Assembly (NCBI GenBank): GCA_019096065.1
Contig: JAGUCH010000001.1
Coordinates: 13,454,001-13,518,000 of the forward strand
DNA length: 64,000 nt
Source: Paracyclopina nana
Lineage: Eukaryota; Arthropoda; Copepoda; Cyclopoida; Cyclopettidae
Direction: 5' to 3'
Position numbers and translations under genes: made by a program. The notes beneath the pieces are model-generated. The model did no database searches and was not told where the DNA came from. It was given only the letters and a program-made list of their open reading frames with translations. Positions 53,401-64,000 of the stretch are shown one piece after another. Each line of letters opens with the position of its first letter. The stretch's first letter is position 1.

Positions 53401-53696
53401 CAGATATTCACATAATTTACGACAGCGAGAACAGAGATATCGTGCCTTATCCATTTGCGGAAGTCATTCGCACGCCTAGTCCTGAACACGTGGGAATTCC
53501 GGCGGGACCGGTCAAAATGCCACCCATTCGGAGCTGGCAGAGTAGCCAGAAGTCTGGTAGCCCTGTTGGATACACCTCGGACGAAAGCTGCTACAGCGAC
53601 CACAAGCACCCAATGGTGAAGCCGACAAGGCGGAAATTGACCAAGCAGTCTTCCAATCCCAGTGTCAAATCTCTAGTTGAAAAATACAATGTTTAA
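32427..53696 (+). CDS. exophilin/Slac2-like Rab effector with Ig domains
   Basis: Predicted Rab27-type effector linking vesicles to the cytoskeleton, by analogy with melanophilin/MyRIP. Exons: 32427-32592, 32793-about 33697, 34618-34863, 42441-42541, 42613-42729, 42894-42941, 43262-43345, 43410-43513, 43598-43705, 43773-43971, 44040-44164, 44586-44853, 44913-44993, 45303-45821, 46374-46565, 46870-47037, 47328-47548, 48248-48437, 48493-48631, 48957-49146, 50824-50985, 51042-51620, 51676-51732, 51870-52943, 53268-53696 (TAA). All junctions from 34618 on agree in phase and give 1800 aa; the whole is about 2130-2210 aa. The Rab-binding SHD has four CxxC pairs (CARC, CIDC, CRKC, CQAC) and then DWFYTQVQSKFHNFGSAKVV. 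Two I-set Ig domains lie at about 45700-46555 and 46880-47460. Between and after them is acidic, Ser-rich, probably disordered sequence, with one coiled-coil-like stretch at 51050-51140. The frame is unresolved at 33525-33697. Confidence 0.85.
34618..34863 (+). other. SHD zinc-finger exon of the Rab effector
   Basis: Encodes helix (EVEALLLKQRLLSQK), then CARCGEGFSLLFNRRLECID and CRKC and CQAC. The eight cysteines in four CxxC pairs match the FYVE-related zinc finger of synaptotagmin-like/Slac2 homology domains. The next exon (42441) supplies the conserved WFY and FGSAKV helix, 7.6 kb downstream. Confidence 0.85.
34864..42440. other. 7.6-kb intron of the Rab-effector gene
   Basis: Large intron between the zinc-finger exon and the FGSAKV exon, ending TTCTTTCCAG. 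It holds the inverted-repeat transposon at 41085-41691. Other open frames (36926-37228 minus, 37538-37777 plus, 39485-39757 plus) show no domain, splice or codon signal. Confidence 0.6.
41085..41691. mobile_element. 607-bp TIR DNA transposon (MITE), 9-bp TSD
   Basis: Terminal inverted repeats of 72 bp at 41088-41159 and 41617-41688 differ at one position. They begin TCTGTATAAATATAGATGCG. The element is flanked by a perfect 9-bp duplication GCCAAGTAC at 41076-41084 and 41692-41700. Each arm also holds shorter internal palindromes built from ATCATCTATATTTGG. There is no transposase frame, so it is non-autonomous. A 9-bp duplication with long inverted repeats fits Mutator-like elements best among known superfamilies. 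The near-identical arms suggest recent insertion. The open frame 41066-41278 is only part of the repeat. Confidence 0.85.
46374..46565 (+). other. exon completing Ig domain 1 of the Rab effector
   Basis: With the end of exon 45303-45821 (CPVFVIAPEAKTT, GKTVTFEAVTAG) it forms an I-set domain: DVAWFRGP, ILRLYDVQKSGIYSCTALN, AGEVTHHFSLNV. The F-strand Cys is present (YSC), but the B-strand position usually held by Cys is Phe (VTFEA), so the canonical disulfide cannot form. Confidence 0.75.
46870..47548 (+). other. Ig domain 2 of the Rab effector (two exons)
   Basis: Exons 46870-47037 and 47328-47548. EGEAITMVCRVGGRPEPRL supplies the B-strand Cys and VGKYCALAKSRSG the F-strand Cys, with LVFYKDEKRL in place of the usual core Trp strand. 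This is an I-set domain of the titin/palladin type, which is normally intracellular, consistent with the lack of a signal peptide. Confidence 0.75.
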
Positions 53697-53772
53697 AAAG
53701 CGAGCTTTTGCCCTTCACAATTTCCACTGTTACTACATGGCTAAACTATACTAATTATATTTGATAGCAAGC

Positions 53773-53778
53773 AATAAA
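53773..53778 (+). terminator. Rab-effector poly(A) signal
   Basis: AATAAA 77 nt after the stop codon at 53696. A second AATAAA lies near 53811. Either could serve. Confidence 0.6.
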
Positions 53779-53976
53779 ATACATTTAGTCATTACTCACA
53801 CTCCTGTCCAATAAATGTGTCTACTCTAATTGCCATTAAGCATGTAGTATCGAAGCTACATTCGTGAAATTGTATATGGGTTGCGTGAGAATATTTCATT
53901 TCCTTGCGCTATAGCGTGCGTGAGGAAAAACGAAGAAAATCTTCAGAGTTGCCTTTATGAATGAGTTCGTGTGCAC

Positions 53977-55808
53977 TCAGTATTCAATGGGTAGAGCTTC
54001 GCATATGTATCTGAGAGTTCTTCCACAATGCGTCAATTCCAGGTCGAAAGTGCAGTTTCTGGGTGCATTCCAAGTAAGTGACACACACTTTATTGAGTTT
54101 GCCTCCTCGAGATGCTCAAATGAAGTGCCAGGGTCACATCTGACAAAAGGCATTTATAGATAATGCATGACATTCTCACATACCATAGGTAAATGTAGTA
54201 TCTTACAGCTGAGCATCCTGTATTGGCACTGGGACATTGTCGTAATTCGTAATCCAATTCATTTCCATAGGGGACGTCCCCATTGACTGACTCGCAACTG
54301 TAATTGCACCAATCCAAAGCGATACAGCTTCGTAAGGATCTGAAATTATATATGCTACTATTTATGTTCACTCAACGAGAAGAGAGCCAAGCTAAGAAAT
54401 TGGGATGATTGATAACACCAACAAAACGCTATTTTGTTAGTTGTGAGAACTGTATCAATACTATGATGGGAGAAATGCAAATTTTTGCAGTTTAAGACTC
54501 TAAAGCCATGTGCTAAGTCCGAAATTGTATCGAATACATTTTCCTCGTGTGTTACTTCAAGCAACTCCTCGTATGTATTTGCATAGATGCAGAATTTCAC
54601 AAAGATATGCAGGAATGCACAAGGCCTTATCTGGGCTCAGTTCTTAATTTGAAAGTACACATAATGACAGCTACAAAATAAAGGTGGACCGCCTTTGATT
54701 CTTAATTGTAGTCTTGTGTGTCTGGTCGACATAAATTCTGCAGAATTCTCAAATGAGACTTCTTGCAGAGCTGCACTATATTGCACACTCACGGATATTC
54801 GCCACAATGTGCTGCACCAAGAAGTGCCGCAAGTCTTTCAATTCATGCTCGCCCTCGAATACAGCAAGGTGCCCGTCAGATTGAAGTCTGCATTGCTCAG
54901 CGGCATCTTGGAACCCTTATAAAAGCAGGTTGAAATCCAAATCGGATGAAAATAAGGGAAGTTCAATATACTTAATGCCTGGAAGAAACTGATCGCATAA
55001 CAGCTTTTGCCAACTTGATGGTAGTCTGGAGGACAAAGTAATCGTGCCACTTTGTATTCACCCTCTGTATCTTCATCCAGCGTTAATAGATTCCTACAAC
55101 AGTACTACTTTGACCGAAAGGCCTTTTGAAAGCTTTGCTTACCCTTGATATGTATCAGGAATGTAGCTATAGAATTCTTTCGGATTTTTCCAGGTTTCAG
55201 ACTCGTCGACTTTGACAGGCTCGGGTGCCTTGTCAATCATCATGGTTGTGGTTGCATCATAAGTGTATTCATTTTGTACGGGTGCTGCTGTAGCATCAAT
55301 TGCTTGGGAATTCTTACCTAAGATACACTCAAATTTTTTAGAATGCTACACCGATAAAAGACAGTATTTGTAAGCGAGAGTTTAGTAGAAATGTAAAGCT
55401 AGGAAAAAATTACCAGAATATGTTTCCTTCTCTATCGCTGCCAATCTGTATTCCAAGTCTGCAACTTTTGCCAAAAGTGATCGAGATTCTTCAGCAGAGA
55501 TGTGGCACATCTCCAAAATGTCTGAAGGTGACACTCTCTGGATATTCTTACAAACCTTAAAACAAATTGTGGAAGAAGTATTCTATATTGTAGCCCTAAA
55601 TTCCTTCACCTTTGAGTGGAGAAGGAGAAAAATCTATGCTATAAAGCCAAGTTTTATTGCTCTCTTTTATTACCTTGTCGAACGTTGCCATGATAGACAT
55701 GAGCTTTTCGGAATTGGGTTGATACCAATTCCACATTTCGTCTAGCCTTTGTTCTGCTGCTGCAGATCCGCATGCAGGCAATAAAAGGAGGAGATTCAAA
55801 AACATCAT
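53977..55808 (-). CDS. secreted C-type lectin domain protein
   Basis: Seven exons on the minus strand: 55808-55674, 55555-55414, 55317-55143, 55093-54990, 54915-54793, 54339-54207, 54139-53977 (TGA), giving 324 aa with every junction in phase. The signal peptide starts MMFLNLLLLLPACGSAAA. Residues about 25-95 are helical and probably coiled (ESRSLLAKVADLEYRLAAIE). An acidic linker follows. The C-type lectin fold (about 190-320) shows LLCPPDYHQVGKSCYAI, FQDAAEQCRLQSDGHLAVF, SLWIGA, NSIKCVSLTW and CGRTLRYICEAL. The EPN/QPD and WND calcium and sugar motifs are not seen, so carbohydrate binding is doubtful. Cysteines beyond the usual four are present (CDP, NCTF, THC). Such proteins act in immunity or adhesion in arthropods; the role here is unknown. 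Confidence 0.88.
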
Positions 55809-58800
55809 TTTTAGAGAATCTTTCACGCAACTTTCACGATGATATCAGCAGTTGGCAAAACTTATTTAGATCGGAGAAGAAAGGCCAAAACTTTTCTTCT
55901 TTTCTTCTCCTGAGATGAAAAATCTTGTGTAGAGGAGGAGATCAAAGTTTTACTACTGATGCTGCAGCATTTTGCTCCAACTCAACAGCAACTGAAGATC
56001 ACTGCTTCATTTTCGAGCACTTTGCAGCTAGCACACATTGGGGTCATCTCAATTGGGCTCAATGATGCCCAAAAATTCATCGAGGAAAATAACGAGACAG
56101 TTGCCTCTTTTCCCTGATTACCTTTTGCTTTTTTGCAAGCTAGCAATTTTTTCCAGCAAAAACTCGTTTACTTGTCATTCATGCAATTTAATGGCCTCCA
56201 ACACCTGGTGCAAATTGGCGAAAAAATTGCGGGAAAACGGCGACGTCTCATGCACACTAAAAACGAATAGGCTCATTGAAAGAGCGGGGGAAAATGTCCT
56301 TTTGAAGTGTTGCTGCGTAGCTCAAGGCAGCCAGGTAAAAAGTCCAAATTACGCCTATCAATTCCAGCGAAGCTGAATGGCATTGCAAATGCCTGATCCA
56401 GTGATTGCGTATGAAGGTCTTTTGGACTTTACAAAGGTCTGTCAAGGCCGGACCTGACCTCTGCTTCTCAGTTGATAAAGCTGTGCATGCCAACGACGAA
56501 TACACTACGTTGTAAGAGGCATAATACATTTCTGAATGTATTACTGTCAGTAAGCTCCACCTCAGCCAGTTGTGGCATTTTCCTCTATTGGAATTTCTTT
56601 TTTCATGCGTGGAGTAAGACAAAAAGAGCTGTCCCGTAAATATAGGATTTCAAAAAGGAATGTGATTAGTCATTGTCATTCTCAAATGTCCTTGTCTAGC
56701 TCCAAAAGGAGGGGAAAGTGTATTCTGTCTGCCAGAAAGCTTAGAAACTGTCCATTAGAGCAAGCTAGGTATCGAAAACAAATAGCTGTACAATATGTGA
56801 CAGGTAGTACAAGATAATCTTGGCAGCTATAGAGATTAAACTTGTTACTTTAGAGGTTTTGCATGCTGCAATGTACGATTTTCCAGGTAAGGACCATCCT
56901 TCAACCTTTTTTAATTTGGTTGGCTGCATGTCCAATGTTCGATATGCTAAAATCTCCAGGGTTCTTGCAGCGCACTACCAGCTTGCTGTAGTTTGGAGTT
57001 GAGCTACAAAACCTACCAATTAATTTCAGCAAAATAAAGCTCCTTTCCTTAAAAATTATGAATTTTCAGGAGCTTCTCTGGCTTTAGTCAGTGACACGTA
57101 AGTAAAAATACAAAGCAAAGAAATTATGCTCTGAGGAGTTTCTACTGCCAAGGGTTGTTGGCTTTGAAAAAGTGTCTAGACTATTTACTTACCAATTATT
57201 TAATTATGCTATGTCAAAACACATGATTTCTCCAGATGCATGTTTTTTTTCGTAAAGATGAAGTACACCGCCTTTCTAAAGCAACACACATCGTTAACCG
57301 TAGCATTTGTGAATTGATGATATGCCCAAACACCCATATGTATCTGGGCTTTTATCAAATGATCAGGATATTCTTTCTTGTTGGAAGAACCAGAAGTGTT
57401 AATGGTATCTAAAAATGGTTTCTTTTTGGTTTGTCAACCAACTGCCTGAGCATTCAGGCAAGATATTTGTCGAGCAGTTAGAAGAAGGATCATCAATTCC
57501 CATTGCTAACGCGATGACATTTTTATTATGCCTTGTTTTGCCGCAGAACGAGTATTGCAGGGCGCGCGCGAGCACCTTTTTCTTATGTTACGCTTGTAAA
57601 GGCATGATCAGGGCAACATTTTTCATTTTTTTCCCAGTCATTTGTCAGAGAAGTGGTTTCTTCTCCGGCTAATCTTAATAATTTTGGTGAATTCGGCACA
57701 TCGCTTCAGTGCCCAAATGTTATATCAGACAAAATGCTTCAAAATTGGGTGAGAAAACATGAAGTTTTTCCATTATTATGGCTATGCTATTGTGGTATCC
57801 ACAGCGAAGCAGCGCAATAAATGTAGCCTTATATTAGTTGTGAGTGCATTTCATGTGTTTGCCTACGTCTTTGGGTAACTACATCGTAAAAAGGTCGATT
57901 TTTACTGCAGAAAGGATGACAAATAAAGAGCCACTCTCAACTTTTAGAGTGGCATCAGACCAAAAGACGACTTTTTGCGTCCCACTGTGAGGTAAAATGA
58001 GGAAAAAATTGATAGAAAGTTCGATGAACTTGGGTACTTCCACGTGTACGTTGGTTGGGCCGCTGAAAGTTTGCACCTATAACAACATCCTCCCACAGCT
58101 GGATGTCAATTAATGCTCATCACTCGCTGATTGTAGCCAGCCCAGAAAAAAGTGTGGAACGGATTCAGGGAGGATTTTTCGAGTAGATTTTTGGGCTCGA
58201 CGTGGAGAGCCTTGACTGGTGTAGAAAAGCCATAAAATGCCTGCTTACTTTCTGTTGGCCCAGAAGAAACTTTCTCTTTCACTTTTTGATATAATGTAAG
58301 CAGTAGCTAGTGAACTACAACTTTGGCCCAAGAAAAAGCATCATTTATTTCGCTTCTTAATAATGATGGTAAGTTTTGGTCAACGAGAACTTTTTTTAAT
58401 GACAAGCGTTGATTCATACCGCGAGAACTGTCAAAATAATCGAAGTTTTCTTCTCCTTACCTTCTCAAAGCGAAAATTGGCGAGGCACAGCTGTTCAGAG
58501 GATTTTGTACAAGGTACTTTAATAGCTTACTCATTAGAGAAGATTGACAGTTCCTATTACGTTAAAAAAATCCAAATTAAAAAGAAACATGTGCGGTGTG
58601 AGACGATCCATATATGAAGTAAATAGAAGAACATTATCACGTAGAAAAAAGCCATTAGAATACTTAGCTGTAGCCACAGTTGTTGAGGACTATGTGATTG
58701 CTTTAGCAGTATTGTGGTGTAACTCGTGACACTCGGTATGCCGATCGACGGAAATGAGCTTGATGAAAATCGAAAAACACATGCAGTGGCTTTCTGATTG

Positions 58801-61502
58801 GAAATGTGATCTCATTTGTAATCGAGCTTCCTATATTCTGCACTATTATAACATACTATTTCATATGTGGACTTGATAGATCACCACACGCTTAGTGAAA
58901 AGCTGATTGCCCACGTTCAAGTAAGGCTAGCTCAGTGAATTCCCCCCAAAAAGCAACAGGATCAACCATCAACTTCCTCCCATTGACTTTTGTATGCACG
59001 TACAGCTGCATCAGGATACGGAGCAGCACTGCATCCAAATCGTGTATGCTACACCCATTCTAAAAGCTACAAGGCCATCTTGACATGATGCAGTGTGAGA
59101 TCTTGGGCTGTTGGGCGTGGGTAACAAGCATGAGGACATAATAAGTTTGGTAAAAAGGAAGCCTGCATGTGTCAAGACAACTAGCATACAAGACCCAAAG
59201 AGTAGTACAGTAGCATTACTAATAGCGACAACAGCCTCTGCTGCTGCAACGGTGGTGTAAAGAGAAAGCGCGTCGGCGCCATAGAACTCCCACTGAAGAA
59301 GCAGTTCTTCTCTAGTGCTCAGAATGACAAGATGAGGAGAGATTTCCCTTGAAGTGGTCTTTTGACGAAAAATTGCCACAACAGCCACCTTGGCCTGGGT
59401 AAGTTGGAAAGCTAGGAGGACTTTCACTTTTGGGGAAAGAAAATATGCTGTTTATACGCCGGCGTTGTCAAGGTCGATGAGATGGGAAATCAGTGATAAG
59501 ATTCTTTTGGCTAGATGCAGCATAATAATAGATGGGGAAAACGATATCGAGAATGACAATCAACTCATAAGACCAAGCTAGGATGTGAGATTATAGTAAT
59601 AGCAATTGTTTGGTACCATAGTTGTATTTTTTAAAGCAAGGTAAGCAAGCCTTGACACTTTTGCTGTAATTCATGAATGTTGGCAAATTACATTAATGCA
59701 CGTTAGTTAAAGCGTTTATGAATAGTTTTAGCTCATTTTTGTAAGCCATTTTCGTAATGAGAGCAAGTATGGTAATGAAAGTACTGCTATTTTTGTCAAC
59801 GCTAATTGCGATTGCATGCCCTTTCCCAGGCTGTAAAGCTCGTAAAATGTTGGAAATGTGGCAGCAGATTCCATTTTGTTCATGCACGGACTGTTAAAAC
59901 TTTTCAGGGGTTAGTGTGGTGGTTTAGAGGTCAGGGTAGACAAGGAAATCAGGGTTTCTCGGAAGTAGGGCAAGTTTTTTAGCCATACCAACTTGGGAGG
60001 AAGAGCACTACTGTCTCTTTTTTACATGCTACGTGCAATTTATGAGCTCTTGCCTGATTATTTCCGTTTCATGGCACCACTTTTTATTGCCTAGCACAAG
60101 TGATAATAGGGTCATGGTGCTGGGTGCCAAATTTATGTTAAACATTACTCGGCCACATAATTACTTTGTGTGCATTTAATCTTCTTGTAGGAAAGTTTAA
60201 AAGGCAAGCCCTTTTCTTAGCCATACAAGACATTCTGATTCATGAAGGAGGAAGTTTGTTGTCATGCTTATTAATCATGTGTCATGCCAAGTTTTCTGTT
60301 CCATCTTGAGCAAAATTAAGTTTACCTAGAGCTTGTAGGAACGCGAGACAGCTAATTGGAAGTGAATTGCCGCTTTTTCTGACGGAATAATGCTGCAGCC
60401 TCGAGTTTTGCTGAGCTGGAAACTAACTAGAAAGTTAGCTGGTAAATGACCAGAGTGCAAAATTTAAATTTATCGTAACACGATTAACATTATCACAAGA
60501 CAGTGAAGGCACAAGTAAAGAAAAAAAAATGGAGTACTTACATTAGAAACCACAAAAACAGAAAGATCTTTTCTCGGTGGGGATGGTGAAAGCGGAATTT
60601 AAGAGACCCCACAGAAAGATAATTGTATGAATTACCAACTGGCGTTACTTTCACTTTAGAAAGCAACCAGAAAAAAGCACATTAGTTGTGAAGTCAAGAT
60701 TTGCTGAGAGAATCTCGCGAATCTACGCATGCGGTAAGCTGACGTAGAAAAATAAACAAAAGCTCGCGCGCGCGTGCTTTTTGCCATTCCGTGTGGGGAA
60801 GCAGTGAGAGTAGGTAACGTGAGTTTTTGCTTTAATTATTCCAGGTCAGCTGAAATTCGCGTTTGGGACCACGTCTAAAGGACATCAAAGGGGTAGAGAG
60901 GAGGCCGAGGAGTTGTACGACCTCGGCCAAGAAGTGAGGCTGTTTGCTTAAACTACAGGAGCTCCCCTACAGATCATGTAGTCTGAATGACATTTAGTTT
61001 TTGTGAAACAAGAAACTGCCATTTGTTCAAAGTGCTAAGTGCTTTTTTCCTGAGGCCAAACAAGGACACTTTCGGCCTCAGGCAGAAGAAGATGTCAAAC
61101 AAGTTCTGCCATAGATGAATATTCTCAGCCGAGGCCGCAAAAGTCGTCATCATCATCTTCCTGGCTGTGGGAAGCTTCAATAGCTTCAATTTTTGCGCAA
61201 AATTCAATTCTGACAGCATCGAGAGGCTTATAAGGCTGCCATGCCATAATTTCATCTGAGTGAGGCGCCTGAATTGGCCTTGAAAACGAAGAAATTCTCT
61301 CTCTCGCCTGCTTGAGAAACAAAGTCATCATTCTGCTGTTTTTCTTGGGGAGGAAGCAAGAAAATAATCCAGAGGCCCCGCAGAGGCCAACAAGACTACG
61401 ACAGCTTTTTCACACTGCACATCACGATCAGGCCTCATGTATGGTCTTGATTAGAAACCAGACACCGAGTCTGGAGCCTGATACTCTGTGCATGACCCAC
61501 AG
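55809..61502. other. 5.7 kb with no supported gene
   Basis: Contains the lectin promoter at its left end and presumably introns or the 5' region of the gene exon at 61503. Many short open frames on both strands have no domain or splice support. A minus-strand frame at 61125-61331 ends in an acidic run (SQEDDDDDF) and is mentioned only as a curiosity. No repeat or RNA gene was recognised. Confidence 0.4.
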
Positions 61503-62867
61503 CCTCGCCGAGGCCGCTGTTGGCGAGGAGGAGGCCGCCGCCGCTGGATATGGACCGGTCGCAGCAGCAGAGGCCCAGAAGTCGGGCCTCGGTCCAGTTC
61601 GAGCCCGACAACAATCGACCTTGCTCGCCCTCCACGTGCAGAGTGTCCGACTGCTGGAGTCCCACCTCCGACCTCGAGAGGCCGGTCAACGCGAGGCCGC
61701 CGCTGGGAGGCCTCGAAAAGGTGATCGAGTACCGGCCTGTGCCCAACGGCCATGGCATAGAGCTGAGGCGCGTCACGGCCTCGGTGGACGGGCCAGTCGA
61801 GCATATCCAGGTGGTTCAGCCTCAGCCTCCACGCTGGATTGACTTTGAGCCGCATCCTCAGATGTGGCAGTATCACCAGCCTCCAGCGCCTCCCCCGCCG
61901 CCAGTCGCTCCCACCTTCTCCTCCTCAAGACAGGCCCTCAATGGGTCGCAGCCTTGCCTCATGATATCGGAGGCCGCCGACCATGACCTCGGAAACGCTT
62001 GCTATAGAGGCCAAATGTACAACGATCATCCCATAATGATGGAAAGGCAGAGGTCGTTGCCTCGTTATCATTACTACCAACAGCAGCAGCAACAGCAGCA
62101 GCAACAACAACATCATGAGCAGCAACAACAGCAACATCAGTCGGCAGCCGCCTCATTAGCTCGAAATGGCAGAACCAACTCAATGGGGAGGCTGGATCCC
62201 ATGGGACAGCAGCCTCTGAACCGCCGAGGTCGTGGAAGCTCTTCTACTCCTGCTGGTGCAGCAGCCTCTTCAGGATCTCAGCCTTGTCTGCTTGTGGCGC
62301 AAACAGTCTCAAATCGAAGGAAGAAACAGGCCCAAGAGCAGAAGAAGTCGACGACGACGACCTCCAAAAAGAAGAACAACTTTCAGCGGTCGGAGAGCTT
62401 TCACCAGCCTCAGCCCCACTTTTTCGTCAATGCTCAAATGGAAGAGTCGGTGGCGGGCCCTCAGCCTCTGCAGCCTCAGCAGCCTCCCCCGGCGGCCCCG
62501 CCCTCTCTCTCGCCCCTGGCGGTGGTGCGGAACAAGCGCGCGAGCCAGGCCAACTGGGAAAAAGTGCAAAGGAAGAACAGCATGGCAGCCGAGGCCGAGA
62601 CGAATCTAGTGGACAGTTGTGTGTCTCAAGGCCTCACCCCTATCCTCGGGTCAGCTGCAGCCTCGTGCACTCGTCGCCAGAGCCTCGAGGAGGACGAAAA
62701 CACCGAGGACCAAATGACTGAGGACAGCCGAGTGGACGACCTCCTCACTCTCCCTCCCCCTCCCTCGCCACCATGCACTTGTGGAAAAAATCTCGAGTTG
62801 CCACCTACTCCACCCTTGGAGGACATGGAGGCCGGAAACGCCCCATTTAGGCAGCAGCAGCAGCCGG
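61503..62867 (+). CDS. large Gln/Pro-rich exon, unidentified gene
   Basis: Long open exon of about 455 codons, bounded by a possible acceptor (GACCCACAG at 61502) and a donor (CAGCCGG before GTAAGA at 62868). An in-frame TGA lies at 61493; an ATG at 61550 (MDRSQQQRPRSRASVQF) is the alternative start. Composition is higher in G+C than the neighbours. Features are LEKVIEYRPVPNGHGIELRR, PPRWIDFEPHPQMWQYH, a Gln run interrupted by His (about 62080-62140), a basic KKSTTTTSKKKNN patch, several R-x-x-S sites and PPPPSPPCTCGKNLELPP. It resembles a disordered region of a large scaffold or signalling protein, but no domain identifies it. The exon ends in phase 1, so the gene continues beyond the window. 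Confidence 0.6.
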
Positions 62868-64000
62868 GTAAGACACTTAATGTAATATGGCTAAACGCAG
62901 CAATCAGTGAACGATAGGTGGCGCTGCTATTTTCATTAGAAGATGCTATTGTACTGCAACACATATATAATCAATACCTGGAAACCAAGGTCAAGATGAG
63001 GACGAGAATCGCTGAGATATCTAGATTTATTTAGGCAGTAGTCAGCAGAAAACACCGTCCATTATTACTCTCTCGCTTCTTCTTGTGCTCACTTTGGTGG
63101 CTGAGGCTAATTTGAGGAATTCATTTAGGAGATTCGACGTCATTTTTTGTGAGTGAGATTCAATCTGCTCAGCAGGTTTACTCTGTCTGCTCTTGAAAGA
63201 GTCATGTTTTTGCTAAGCCCAAGGTAGAAGTGGCCATGCTTGATCTCAAAACAAGGCTAGCCTTCAGAAATACAGTAGTGCGCCATTCTTCTGTAAATGA
63301 CTGCTACTCAGCCCTTTTGGCTGAATATTTCCACCATTGAGAATAATAACATGCATCATCGAGGCCAGAAACTAAGCGGTAATGATTTCCATACACTGTA
63401 ATACCACTTTTGTGCCTATTCATATGCACTACTACTCATAAGTTATTACATATTTTTACAATACTTTAATGCCATAGTTCTACATTATTGCTCAAGGCCA
63501 TGTGGAATTTTGAAAATTGAGTTAGAAGTGAAACAGCGTAAAATTGGAAGCTCAACAGTTGATTTTCAATCTAGCTTTCTCTTCTGCTGAACAGCTGACT
63601 TTGAAATGTTGTGTGGTAACGATGATTGAAGGCCCACTGACCACCTGGTCACTACCACCTTGTCCTTGACGGCAAAAAACCGTGATCAATGCCAGATAAA
63701 AAAGATTGCTGAGCCATGTTATATGGCACAGTTATGGGATACGTACGTATTTTCATGGCCCCATACCATACATGGATATGGCAGTACTGCACCAGCATAG
63801 ATCGAAGAAAGGCCCCTAAAAATTTTTAAGGCCTATTGACCTAGATTGAATCTTGCCTTGTACATATTTTTTGCAACTGCGTAAGTGGTGGTTGTGGGGG
63901 GCCTTTATTTCTTGCCAGCTTTCACCATATGATGATGGCTACTTTAGAGCTGCTAGCTGCCAACTTTGTCTGGAAAACTTTTTAAGGAAGATTTCAGCAT
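62868..64000. other. probable intron, nothing recognised
   Basis: Follows the donor at 62868. No exon with a good acceptor and coding character was seen before the window ends. Confidence 0.45.

Noticed and set aside
56572-56817. Basic open frame with an HTH-like stretch (KELSRKYRISKRN)
   Set aside because: No splice support, no homologous second motif and noisy flanks; probably chance.
61125-61331. Minus-strand 68-codon frame ending SQEDDDDDFCGLG
   Set aside because: The acidic run could be coding, but no partner exon, domain or regulatory context was found; too weak to call.
61312-61842. Plus-strand 176-codon open frame overlapping the Gln/Pro-rich exon
   Set aside because: It is an out-of-frame shadow in GC-rich sequence. 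Its Arg/Ala-rich product has no structure, while the 61503 frame has the longer run and the donor.

Overview
The window is eukaryotic nuclear DNA from a chitin-making arthropod, most likely a crustacean or a basal hexapod; the exact lineage cannot be resolved by eye. The evidence is a chitin synthase, a bric-a-brac (bab) type psq/AT-hook gene, an Additional sex combs gene, a pickpocket-like DEG/ENaC channel, many phase-consistent GT-AG introns (some only 60-120 bp), and polyadenylation signals. No bacterial, viral or CRISPR features were seen. Exon borders below were placed by hand from splice signals and reading-frame phase; there was no transcript evidence.

Layout: (1) 946-7341 (+), the 3' half of a bab-like transcription factor gene, with its BTB exons presumably upstream of the window. 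(2) 8331-10391 (-), complete cytosolic aspartate aminotransferase. (3) 11482-12147 (-), complete Arp2/3 subunit ARPC3. (4) 13135-17594 (+), complete Asx, running divergently from ARPC3. (5) 18777-25980 (+), chitin synthase, with a tentative first exon. (6) 26873-28373 (-), a small DEG/ENaC channel, convergent with chitin synthase. (7) 28491-28582 (+), a lone probable first exon with a membrane anchor, head-to-head with the channel. (8) 32427-53696 (+), a 21-kb gene of about 26 coding exons for an exophilin/Slac2-type Rab effector that also carries two immunoglobulin domains. (9) 53977-55808 (-), a complete secreted C-type lectin, tail-to-tail with the Rab effector gene. (10) 61503-62867 (+), a large Gln/Pro-rich exon of an unidentified gene that continues past the window.

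The genes are ordinary unlinked nuclear genes (transcription and chromatin control, amino-acid metabolism, actin nucleation, cuticle synthesis, ion conduction, vesicle transport, secreted lectin) and do not form one pathway. The most notable items are: the Rab-effector/Ig protein and a frame conflict just before its Rab-binding helix; a 528-nt phase-neutral cassette exon in bab carrying an extra psq-type HTH with a CENP-B/pogo-like second half; a 607-bp inverted-repeat transposon with a 9-bp target duplication at 41085-41691; and a repeat family with copies near 360 and 26210.
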